Origin: Microcaldota archaeon
GTDB lineage: Archaea > Micrarchaeota > Micrarchaeia > Micrarchaeales > Micrarchaeaceae
Length of the DNA: 64,000 nt
Reading direction: 5' to 3'
Assembly (NCBI GenBank): GCA_021816885.1
Contig: JAKAWS010000004.1
Coordinates: forward strand, 1-64,000
This document shows positions 51,449 to 58,960 of the stretch, piece by piece (position 1 is the stretch's first letter; every line of letters begins with the position of its first letter). A program made the translations under genes and the position numbers. The notes under the pieces are model-generated. The model was given only the letters and a program-made list of their open reading frames with translations. It searched no databases and had not been told where the DNA came from.

Positions 51449-52351
51449 TTATTTGGCGTTCAGTATGGTGCCGTAGCAGAAGATTCTTGGCATCGCCGCG
51501 CGGGCCAGCATGATGTTATCTCCGGTTTGGACTGCAAGTGGCCTGTCCAGCTTTAAGGAGATGTGATCGTCCTCAAAAGAATCTACATAAGCAGTTGTAT
51601 AAGAGAAGTTGGATACAAATGTATACGCCTTTCCTTTGAGTATCTCTTCCTTATTTATCTTTATTGTATCGATCTTCGCCACTATCTCTCTGCATGGAAC
51701 CACCCTTTTCGCTGACAGTATGTCGCCTTTTTCGACCTGGTCTGCCTCTATTCCTTTTACGGCTATACCGACGCGGGTGTTTGCCTCAGCTCTTTCTATG
51801 TCAACATCATTTGACTGTATCGATCTTATCGTTACTTCCGTTCCTGATGAACTCGATATGAGTTTATCGTGAACAGACACTGTCCCAGATTTCACTATGC
51901 CGAGAAGCACGGTTCCAATTCCCTTTACCACAAACGCTTTGTCTATGTCTATCCTAGTCTCTGTTCCTTTGTTCATTCGTTGGCTTGATGTGATTATATA
52001 TGGCAGTGAATCTGGCTCTACGGCCTTGATGCCTGAGAGCGACGTGCCGCTTATTAAGTCCGATATATCATTATCATTCGTTATCACAATCTCCTTATCT
52101 GTAATAGAGCAGGCAAGCAGCGCTTCCGCCAGGTATTTATCAATCCTCTTGGTAGAAACAACGACCATATCTGATAGGATTATCGATTCGCACATTGCAT
52201 GTATCTTATCTTCTACCGACGCCGGCGAGAGCGCTGTTATGTGATTTCCTAAATAGCTGCCATTGTAGTAGATTATGCTGTTCTCGCTGCTTTTCTTCCC
52301 CACCGTTCTTCCGAGCTCCGGGTCCATGAGGATAGAGGCTATAAAATGCAT
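51449..52351 (-). CDS. EF-Tu/SelB-like protein with degenerate G domain
   Basis: 300 residues from ATG 52351, preceded by AGGTGG at 5 nt spacing (a GTG inside that site is rejected). The C-terminal two-thirds carry translation-GTPase domains 2 and 3 (AFVVKGIGTVLLGIVKSGTVSVHDKLI, VGIAVKGIEADQVEKGDILS). The N-terminal ~120 residues keep the outline of a G domain but have no P-loop and no NKXD, so no GTP binding is expected. Similar degenerate paralogs of SelB/EF-1A occur in archaea with unknown role. Confidence 0.72.
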   Translation of the reverse strand: MHFIASILMDPELGRTVGKKSSENSIIYYNGSYLGNHITALSPASVEDKIHAMCESIILSDMVVVSTKRIDKYLAEALLACSITDKEIVITNDNDISDLISGTSLSGIKAVEPDSLPYIITSSQRMNKGTETRIDIDKAFVVKGIGTVLLGIVKSGTVSVHDKLISSSSGTEVTIRSIQSNDVDIERAEANTRVGIAVKGIEADQVEKGDILSAKRVVPCREIVAKIDTIKINKEEILKGKAYTFVSNFSYTTAYVDSFEDDHISLKLDRPLAVQTGDNIMLARAAMPRIFCYGTILNAK

Positions 52352-52436
52352 GATTTCCACCTAGACGGACAATATAGATGGAATACCTAGCAAACTTTAT
52401 ATATTTGATATATCTCATGGTAGTCAGGCGCATTAA

Positions 52437-52766
52437 ATGAGGAACTCGGACATTGACGAAGTGGATTTTAAGGAAGCTGTAGAGATAAGCAAGAGAGAGA
52501 ATAAGTCCCTAATCTGGCTAGGGAGAGAACCGGTAAGCTATATCTCGGAACTGCTTGGACTTGATGCGGAATCTTTCTCCAAGAAGGACCCTGAGGAGAT
52601 AGTCTATATGGACAAGGAAGGGCTAAAGCAGCTGGATGGATGCGTATTGATATGCTACCATGGGAACACATCAGGTTTTATAAGCAAGTTCTTGAAGAAA
52701 CAGCATGCGATAAGAAGCCATAGCCTGAAGGGAGGCATAACTGCAGTGGTCGGAGAAGTATTCTGA
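52437..52766 (+). CDS. Rhodanese-like protein
   Basis: 109 residues. DEVDFKEAVEISKREN at the start; the active-site loop is VLICYHGNTSGFISKFLKK (Cys near residue 72), ending SHSLKGGITAVVG, the usual L.GG...W strand. A single-domain sulfurtransferase fold. It may carry sulfur as a persulfide for cofactor or tRNA thiolation. It diverges from the EF-Tu-like gene and precedes an unknown gene by 41 nt. Confidence 0.75.
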   Translation: MRNSDIDEVDFKEAVEISKRENKSLIWLGREPVSYISELLGLDAESFSKKDPEEIVYMDKEGLKQLDGCVLICYHGNTSGFISKFLKKQHAIRSHSLKGGITAVVGEVF

Positions 52767-52807
52767 ACGCATCCCGGCGGACAGAATGACAAACTTCATC
52801 AAATTGA

Positions 52808-53350
52808 ATGTATGTATACGATAACGGCGATCCGGTGGACAGAGTGGCATTCATCCCAAAACAACCAATTCCCAAGATAACGGAGTTGAAGCGTTTGCCG
52901 CAGCACAACCTTGGGAGAGAAAAGATTGAGAGGCTAAATATAGAGGAAGTTGTAAAGCTTGCACAACGGGTTAAAACTTGGCAGTATACTAAGGAGGGCA
53001 GTAGATTTCGCCAATTGGAGGAATATTGTGGGGAGGCAGGCAACGTAATTGTGACAGTAAGCTGTGAGAGAATTATATTTGGGGCAACGGTCACAGATGT
53101 TGCAGCTTACACAAAAGATGGATCTATGATATCCAAACGGTGTGAAGACCAAGTTGGTGCTGAAACGGTCGCCGAGAATATGTTTTACTTTCTGGAAGGA
53201 CAGAGGGATGGCACAGGTAGCTCTATCAGGTCCATTTTCCTCTCTCAGACCTCTGGCGCTGAAGCCGATAATCTGAAGATCAGAAATGCCGTTAGGGGAG
53301 TCAGGGAATTGCTTAGACGGGGAAATTCAGGTGACGAACTAAATCCTTAG
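52808..53350 (+). CDS. Hypothetical protein, 180 residues
   Basis: Soluble, mixed alpha/beta. Contains a central stretch ERIIFGATVTDVAAYTKDGSMIS and a Cys pair 29 and 44 residues apart from each other with no clear metal motif. I do not recognise a family. Same strand as the rhodanese-like gene; possibly co-transcribed. Confidence 0.5.
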   Translation: MYVYDNGDPVDRVAFIPKQPIPKITELKRLPQHNLGREKIERLNIEEVVKLAQRVKTWQYTKEGSRFRQLEEYCGEAGNVIVTVSCERIIFGATVTDVAAYTKDGSMISKRCEDQVGAETVAENMFYFLEGQRDGTGSSIRSIFLSQTSGAEADNLKIRNAVRGVRELLRRGNSGDELNP

Positions 53351-53603
53351 CTTTTCCGGATAAAAGCGCGGCGGATTCTTTCACATTGCTGCAGCACGAT
53401 TGGAACATTCTAAGATTTGTAAGGTAATGAGGAAACGCCCACGTGAGAATTTTGGGCGGTTTCGAGTATGATCTTTGCCCGCGGTTTCGATGACATGGAC
53501 GGAGCATTGCACTACATAACTTCCGTGTTTTCGATGCCGCTGGTTTGCTTATTTGTTCTCCTCTTTATTACCATCGGCCGGAGCGATTTTCAAAAACAAA
53601 CAG

Positions 53604-53612
53604 TTATTAAAC
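53604..53612 (+). promoter_or_regulatory. TATA-like box before the AC-repeat ORF
   Basis: TTATTAAAC is centred about 31 nt before the ATG at 53639, so a message would start close to that ATG. The rest of the gap 53351-53603 holds nothing I can name. Confidence 0.4.
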
Positions 53613-53638
53613 TCGTACTACATTAATGGTGTGAGAAC

Positions 53639-53755
53639 ATGTTTGAGATTGTGCTGGGACGGGTTTCAGAGGGTTCGCAGAACCCCGGCAGCGTGACACA
53701 CACACACACACACACACACACCAGAAAACCCACGCCGGAAGATAACTCATTCTAA
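53639..53755 (+). CDS. Short ORF carrying the AC repeat as (Thr-His)n
   Basis: 38 codons: MFEIVLGRVSEGSQNPGSV, then alternating Thr-His from the AC tract, then RKPTPEDNSF and TAA. GGTGTG precedes the ATG at a reasonable distance. In the present frame it stops 17 nt before the pilin leader. One more AC unit, or two fewer, would put it in frame with the pilin gene with no stop between them. It may therefore be the 5' part of a phase-variable pilin gene rather than a gene of its own. Confidence 0.4.
   Translation: MFEIVLGRVSEGSQNPGSVTHTHTHTHTRKPTPEDNSF
53671..53685 (+). other. GGGTTC-GCA-GAACCC hairpin
   Basis: Perfect 6-bp stem with 3-nt loop, inside the short ORF and 10 nt before the AC tract. 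It could stall polymerase and favour slippage at the repeat; this is speculative. Confidence 0.35.
53696..53721 (+). repeat. (AC)13 dinucleotide microsatellite
   Basis: 26 bases of uninterrupted AC. Long dinucleotide tracts are rare in archaeal genomes and mutate by slippage. It lies 51 nt before the pilin leader, inside an open frame on the same strand. Confidence 0.85.
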
Positions 53756-53771
53756 AGACGAAAAAGTAGGG

Positions 53772-54722
53772 CTGAAATCGCAATCTGCGATGGAATATCT
53801 GATGACATACGGATGGGCGATACTCATCATCGCAATAGTACTGGTAGCGTTCTTCTCCCTCAACCTCTTCAATCCATACACGTTCTCCCCGAAAGCAAGT
53901 CCGGGAAGCTGCCAGATACTAAGACCGAATGGACCGGGCAGCAACCTGTTCGTTTCTGCGGTGGGACCGACATGCACCACCGACGAGATACCACAGTATG
54001 TGGCATCGATCTCAAACACCCCCAATAGCAGGATTATAGTCAGTCCTTCTCAAAGTATTGATACCACATGGGGCGGCGGCCCGTGGACAATTACCGCGTG
54101 GTTTAAGGACACTAGTCTTCCGGGTTCCACTCTTACTACGATTATAGAAGCCAACGGTTGCATTAGCGGTTCAACCCTATCCGGCTCCGGCAGTACTTAT
54201 GCAGCAGGCTTGAACCAGTGGTATCAGCAGATTTCCGCCAGCGGGAGCTCCGCGTGCAACGCTGTTGGTGGTGTTGGAACCTATACGCCATATGTGCTCG
54301 TGCTTGATAAGTGGTATATGCTGACTGCGGAATCCCAGCTTTCAGGTACAAATCTTATTACAACCGCGTGCTACAATAACCAGTGCACAACAGCCAATAC
54401 GGTTCTTCCCAACGGTTACATGGTCGAGAACTACGTGCAATATGGAGGACCTGAATTAATATTCGGGGAATACTGCTGTGCTCTTCCTTATTACGCTGGA
54501 CAAATAACAAACATCCAAATCTACAACACTTCCCTATCTTCAAGTGCAATAAATACACTCTATGCCGAAGGAATAGGCGGTGCACCTGTAGACATTCAGA
54601 ACCTCGTTGGCTGGTGGCCCCTCAACGGGAACTCCAACGACTACAGCGGCAACGGCAACAACGGCGTTCCTACCAACGTGGTCTTCACTTCCAACTGGGA
54701 GAGTGGTTACAGCGCACCGTGA
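53772..54722 (+). CDS. Class III signal peptide pilin/adhesin with LamG-like domain
   Basis: Leader K-S then QSAMEYLMTYGWAIL and a hydrophobic helix: the class III (type IV pilin) signal with Glu at +5 after the predicted cut before Gln. The body (about 85-300) looks like a concanavalin/LamG fold (PWTITAWFKDTS...LVGWWPLNGNSNDYSGNGNNG), with several Cys. The leader begins upstream of the first ATG in frame (53790), and no ATG, GTG or TTG precedes it before a stop at 53694. Translation must start at the CTG at 53772 (giving M-K-S-Q) or by fusion with the AC-repeat ORF. Confidence 0.75.
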   Translation: MKSQSAMEYLMTYGWAILIIAIVLVAFFSLNLFNPYTFSPKASPGSCQILRPNGPGSNLFVSAVGPTCTTDEIPQYVASISNTPNSRIIVSPSQSIDTTWGGGPWTITAWFKDTSLPGSTLTTIIEANGCISGSTLSGSGSTYAAGLNQWYQQISASGSSACNAVGGVGTYTPYVLVLDKWYMLTAESQLSGTNLITTACYNNQCTTANTVLPNGYMVENYVQYGGPELIFGEYCCALPYYAGQITNIQIYNTSLSSSAINTLYAEGIGGAPVDIQNLVGWWPLNGNSNDYSGNGNNGVPTNVVFTSNWESGYSAP

Positions 54723-54851
54723 TAACGGTCTTACAAATATGTGCTTATATTATCCTTGTAGCAACAAATTTTGAACTCTTAGTCCGATTAGCAATGCTTA
54801 TATATCTTTTTATGTATTATAATGTAGTGACATTATAATATATGTGATACC

Positions 54852-55103
54852 TTGAGCATAAAAGCAGTAACTAAAAGGAGATATACTACCATAACCATCC
54901 CTTCTGCGCTTTTCGCCAGGATAAAAAAGAGGATAGATGGCACAGGATTCTCTTCCGTATCCGATTATGTGACATACGTGCTAAGAGAGACGGTGGCAGA
55001 TATGGAAATGTCTGGCAAGGGCAATAGAACCGGAAAGAGAAGGGAGGATAGCACGATAATCGAAAGGCTGAAGGCCCTTGGGTATATAGACAACGCGAAG
55101 TAG
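54852..55103 (+). CDS. Ribbon-helix-helix protein
   Basis: 83 residues, TTG start. RRYTTITIPSALFARIKKRIDGTGFSSVSDYVTYVLRETV is a CopG/MetJ-type ribbon-helix-helix, followed by a basic tail. It probably represses its own promoter and the four genes behind it, all on the same strand with short gaps. TATA-like boxes lie at about 54796-54806 and 54833-54840. Confidence 0.75.
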   Translation: MSIKAVTKRRYTTITIPSALFARIKKRIDGTGFSSVSDYVTYVLRETVADMEMSGKGNRTGKRREDSTIIERLKALGYIDNAK

Positions 55104-55109
55104 ATTCCT

Positions 55110-55409
55110 ATGAAAGAGAACAAAAGTTCCAATATGGATTTCGGAAAGATGCTCGCGAAGAGCCCGACTAGGGATAACTGGTCCAAAGTCCCTACCTTTT
55201 TGAAGATGGAGGGCGCAAAGTATTATGAGGTAATGTATTCAAAAGGAGGCATAAAGGACTCCAACGATCTTGCGAAGTCTTCTGTGAGAGTGTGGAACTC
55301 GAGGAACAGGCTTATCTGCGAGTTCCCGCTTTTTGTGAAAGATAAAGGAAACTTCGAAGGAGCCCTTCATTTCTTTAAGGACCTAGTTCAGAAACCGCGG
55401 AAAATTTAG
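55110..55409 (+). CDS. Hypothetical protein of the CysDN-like block
   Basis: 99 residues, basic, mixed structure (WSKVPTFLKMEGAKYYEVMYS...LICEFPLFVKDKG). No motif recognised. It begins 6 nt after the ribbon-helix-helix gene and ends 11 nt before the CysD-like gene, so it belongs to the same transcription unit and perhaps the same complex. Confidence 0.6.
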   Translation: MKENKSSNMDFGKMLAKSPTRDNWSKVPTFLKMEGAKYYEVMYSKGGIKDSNDLAKSSVRVWNSRNRLICEFPLFVKDKGNFEGALHFFKDLVQKPRKI

Positions 55410-55420
55410 TAGGTCTTATC

Positions 55421-56209
55421 ATGATAAAACAAAACATCAACGAGCTTGAAGAGAAGAGCATATATGTAATAAGGGAGGCCAAATCCCGCTTCAATAAGAT
55501 GGCGGCGATGTGGAGCATGGGAAAAGACTCTACAGCCATGCTTGCGATAGCAAGAAAGGCGTTTCTTGGAAAGATCCCGTTCCCTGTCATACACATAGAC
55601 AACGGAATCGATTTCCCCGAGAGCTACAAGTTCAGAAACGATCTCGCCGAGAAGTGGGGAATGGAAGTCATAGTCGCAAAAAGCAAGATAAAGCCGGAGA
55701 TATCAGGATACAGCTGCTGCGGCTCGAACAAGACCGTCGCTTTAAAAAAAGTCCTTAATGAATATGGGTTCGAGGCGCTCATCGTCTCTATACGCAGGGA
55801 CGAACATGCTGTACGCGCAAAAGAGAGATACATAAGCCCCAGAGACAGGAACTTCAAATGGAATTATAAGGATCAGCCGGCAGAGGTGTGGAACAGCTAC
55901 TCCTCCAAACTCGACAAGAAGGGGCATCTTAGGGTGCACCCCCTTCTTGACTGGAACGAAATAGACATCTGGTCTTACATAAAGAAGAACAATGTCCCGA
56001 TCAATCCATTGTATTACTCGAACAATGGATATAGGTATAGAAGTTTGGGATGCACGCACTGCACTGTGCCGATAAGGTCCAATGCCAAGAGCATAGACTC
56101 CATAATAAAGGAACTTGAATCAACCAAGGTAGAGGAGAGATCTGGCCGCGAGCAGGACAAGGAAAAGGCGTATATCATGGAGAAACTCAGATCTCTTGGT
56201 TACTTGTAA
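55421..56209 (+). CDS. CysD-like PP-loop ATPase with APS-reductase-type cysteines
   Basis: 262 residues. PP-loop SMGKDS (32-37); RRDEHAVRAKER (125-136), PRDRNFKW and a C-terminal ERSGREQDKEKA are CysD (sulfate adenylyltransferase small subunit) features. Unlike CysD it has Cys99-Cys100 before K..ALK and Cys211-x2-Cys214 in YRSLGCTHCTVP, the spacing style that binds a [4Fe-4S] cluster in APS reductases. It lacks the ECGLH tail of reductases. It may be an iron-sulfur CysD, or a new enzyme using adenylylated sulfur. Followed by a CysN-like GTPase after 11 nt. Confidence 0.78.
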   Translation: MIKQNINELEEKSIYVIREAKSRFNKMAAMWSMGKDSTAMLAIARKAFLGKIPFPVIHIDNGIDFPESYKFRNDLAEKWGMEVIVAKSKIKPEISGYSCCGSNKTVALKKVLNEYGFEALIVSIRRDEHAVRAKERYISPRDRNFKWNYKDQPAEVWNSYSSKLDKKGHLRVHPLLDWNEIDIWSYIKKNNVPINPLYYSNNGYRYRSLGCTHCTVPIRSNAKSIDSIIKELESTKVEERSGREQDKEKAYIMEKLRSLGYL

Positions 56210-56220
56210 AAGGCATTACG

Positions 56221-57435
56221 ATGATAATAAACGAGGTGACCCTTCTCGGGCACAAGGATCATGGAAAATCAACCTTGATAGGCAATATCCTCATACTTAC
56301 AAAGTCAGTAACAAAGGCCAGAATCGAAAGCGCGAAGGCGATGAGCAAAAGGCTTGGGAGGGCTTTCGAACCAGGATTCCTGCTCGATAGCTTCGAGGAG
56401 GAGCAAGAAGACGCGATGACAATAGATACTACACGTGCGCAGATAAAATATAAAGGGAAGGGTTTTGAGTTCATAGATGTCCCAGGTCACGAAGAACTGA
56501 TAAAGAACATGATAAGCGGAGCATCGCACGCCCGCTTCGCCATACTTGTAGTGTCTGCCAAATCAGGAGAAGGGATAAGTCCGCAGACAAAACGTCATCT
56601 CTTCATTGCAAAGATGATGGGGATAAGAAGCATTGCTGTCTGCGTGAATAAGATGGATACAGTAGATTACGATAGGGGCATATTTGATTCTATATCTACC
56701 GAACTTGGTTCTTTCTTGAAAGTAATAGGGTTCGGCGGAGATTCCATATTTTTTGTGCCGGTTTCAGCTTACACAGGCGAGAATATAGTTGCCTGTTCTA
56801 AAAAGATGCAATGGTATAAAGGCAGACCGCTCTTGGATATATTGGCAGAACTGTCAGTCAGCAGAAAGCTCGCACATGAGCCTGTGCGCTTTATCTTCCA
56901 AGGAAGCATAGATGCAGGAGGAAAGAGGGCTTACATAGGCAAGCTGGCAAGCGGCAATATACGAAGGGGCGAAAAGATAGCGGTTTCTCCTATCAGAAGG
57001 AGATTTTCCGTCGAGACCATATTCATAAAAGGGAGAATGGCTTTGGTGGCCAAGCGCGGCGAGAACGCTGCTTTCGTGCTTGCGCCTGAGCCAAAAACAA
57101 ACCTCAGGGGTATGGTCGGTTGCACTGCAGATAACGTGATAGACGGAAAAAGAGAGCTAAATGCGCTCATATTCAGCGTGGACAGGCTGCCAAAGAAAGG
57201 AAAGATAAGGGTAAACGGTGCAGACCATAACTGCGTGATAAATGTGCGCGCAGAGATAGACACATCAGACGGAAAACCAAAAAAGAGCTCTGTGATAAGA
57301 CCGCTTGAGGCCGGCGAAGCGGTAATCAGGCTCAAAGAACCAATTTGCGTAGAGCCTTTTTCCATATCGGAAGAGATAGGGAGATTCACGATTTATGATA
57401 AGGAGAGGTTTGTGGGCTTTGGCATAGTAAAGTGA
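56221..57435 (+). CDS. CysN-like translation-factor-type GTPase
   Basis: 404 residues. G1 GHKDHGKSTLIG (about 10-21), switch-like DTTRAQIKY, G3 DVPGHEELIKNM, G4 NKMD (about 142-145), G5 VPVSAYTGEN, then two beta-barrel domains. Its partner gene is CysD-like and the length fits CysN, which uses GTP hydrolysis to drive APS formation. Several barrel regions are diverged. SelB or EF-1A paralogs are alternatives, but the adjacent CysD-like gene favours CysN. Confidence 0.78.
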   Translation: MIINEVTLLGHKDHGKSTLIGNILILTKSVTKARIESAKAMSKRLGRAFEPGFLLDSFEEEQEDAMTIDTTRAQIKYKGKGFEFIDVPGHEELIKNMISGASHARFAILVVSAKSGEGISPQTKRHLFIAKMMGIRSIAVCVNKMDTVDYDRGIFDSISTELGSFLKVIGFGGDSIFFVPVSAYTGENIVACSKKMQWYKGRPLLDILAELSVSRKLAHEPVRFIFQGSIDAGGKRAYIGKLASGNIRRGEKIAVSPIRRRFSVETIFIKGRMALVAKRGENAAFVLAPEPKTNLRGMVGCTADNVIDGKRELNALIFSVDRLPKKGKIRVNGADHNCVINVRAEIDTSDGKPKKSSVIRPLEAGEAVIRLKEPICVEPFSISEEIGRFTIYDKERFVGFGIVK

Positions 57436-57436
57436 T

Positions 57437-58960
57437 ATGATGGACCGAAAAAAACTCTATCTTATAGGAATCGACGCTGCACCCCTTTGGATAATCAAGG
57501 ATAACTATGCAAAATATAAGATGAAGGGTTTTGCAAAGTTCTTCGAGACCGGTGTCCTTACGGAGCTAGAGTCTACACTCCCGCCAATGACCGGACCATC
57601 TTGGCCTAGCATGTATACTGGAGTAAGGCCAGGAGTGCATGGAATCCCTGACTTCTTTACGCTCAAGTCTAATTACACCAAAGAGGTTGCTTACTACGAC
57701 CCTGACCTTTGCGAGCCGTTCTGGGAGGTGATGGGGCGCAGTGATCTCAGATCTCTTCTGGTGACTCCCGCAATGGCAGTACGCCTTCCGAAAAGCAAGA
57801 ATGTGGACATGATGACAGGCTTCCCCCTGCCGCCGAAGTTCAGTTCTGATGAGATAAGGAAGACTGCAAAACGGTATGGATTCGATGGAGAGCCAAACAT
57901 AGAGAAGAAGATAAAGAGCAAGGAGATGAGCCTTGCAGAGGCATCGAAGGTTTACGTCGATAGCATAAGAAGGAGGGGCGAGTTCAGCAAACACTTGATA
58001 GATAAGAATAGATACGACTTCTCGTTTATATGCTTTACCGAGACAGACAGGATACAGCACTTCTCTTTGAATCTGCCTGAATGGAAGAACTACGTTTTGC
58101 CGCTTTACCAGGAAATCTCGAGGTTCTTGGAGTGGGTGGATGCCAGGGCGCAGAAGGAAGGCGCTTTGGTGCTGCTCGCATCTGACCATGGTGCCCAGCC
58201 GATAAAGAGCAAGTTCCTGATGAACGCATGGCTCATAAACAATAGGTATGCATCGTTAAAACCCGAGATAGAAGCGCAGAACAAAGAGACTGCGGGAAGC
58301 AGCGGCAGAGCCAAGTACATGATAAGGGAGCGTATTATAGGGAGCAAGTTAAGGAAGGTCTATGACAAGCTTCCAAATGTAGGCAAGAGCATAGCCAAGG
58401 GCACGCTCAGCAAGTTTCTGGCGGCGTCATCTGGCGAAGATTATACGCGCATCCATGATTTCGATTTTGATATGGATAGGACTTTGGCGTTCAGCAGCAT
58501 ATCCAACTGGACAGTGTGCGCGATTTACATAAACGACAGACGTTTCGACAACGGGATTGTAAGCGCAGAGAAGAAAAAGAGACTGAAAACAGAGTTAGTG
58601 AGGAAGTTCATGCAGATAAAGGACGAGAACGGAAATAGGCTTATGGTAAGAGCATTTGACGCTGACGAGTACTACGAGGGCACAAAGCTGTTTATAGCGC
58701 CAGACATAATGGTCGAGATAAAGAAAGGCTATTTCATAGATGTGTTCGGCTACCTCAAAAGCGGAGGCCTGTTCATGAAGCCAGAAATGGCAAAACGCGG
58801 AGACCACATGAACGAGGGAATCTTCGGCGCAATAGACTACACGTCTGGCCGCAAGCCAAAAAAGCGCCACGCACTCTATGTTTATCAGATAAATCCGACA
58901 GTGCTATCCTATTTCGGGTTTAAGCCTAGCAACGACAGGCGCTACAAGAGCGCATTATGA
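57437..58960 (+). CDS. Alkaline-phosphatase-superfamily phosphodiesterase/sulfatase-like enzyme
   Basis: 507 residues. GIDAAPLWI (metal Asp) near the start, the nucleophile Thr in PPMTGPSWPSMYTG (about 48-60), TETDRIQHF, ASDHGAQP and GDHMNEGIFGA give the two-metal site of nucleotide pyrophosphatase/phosphodiesterases. The start is ATG 57437 or 57440, 2-5 nt after the CysN-like stop. In this operon it may hydrolyse a sulfated or adenylylated product; substrate unknown. It converges with the membrane protein gene, overlapping by 6 nt. Confidence 0.8.
   Translation: MMDRKKLYLIGIDAAPLWIIKDNYAKYKMKGFAKFFETGVLTELESTLPPMTGPSWPSMYTGVRPGVHGIPDFFTLKSNYTKEVAYYDPDLCEPFWEVMGRSDLRSLLVTPAMAVRLPKSKNVDMMTGFPLPPKFSSDEIRKTAKRYGFDGEPNIEKKIKSKEMSLAEASKVYVDSIRRRGEFSKHLIDKNRYDFSFICFTETDRIQHFSLNLPEWKNYVLPLYQEISRFLEWVDARAQKEGALVLLASDHGAQPIKSKFLMNAWLINNRYASLKPEIEAQNKETAGSSGRAKYMIRERIIGSKLRKVYDKLPNVGKSIAKGTLSKFLAASSGEDYTRIHDFDFDMDRTLAFSSISNWTVCAIYINDRRFDNGIVSAEKKKRLKTELVRKFMQIKDENGNRLMVRAFDADEYYEGTKLFIAPDIMVEIKKGYFIDVFGYLKSGGLFMKPEMAKRGDHMNEGIFGAIDYTSGRKPKKRHALYVYQINPTVLSYFGFKPSNDRRYKSAL

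Noticed and set aside
53696-53721. AC tract as assembly or sequencing artefact
   Set aside because: It cannot be excluded from sequence alone, but the frame analysis on both sides and the TATA-like box make it worth reporting.
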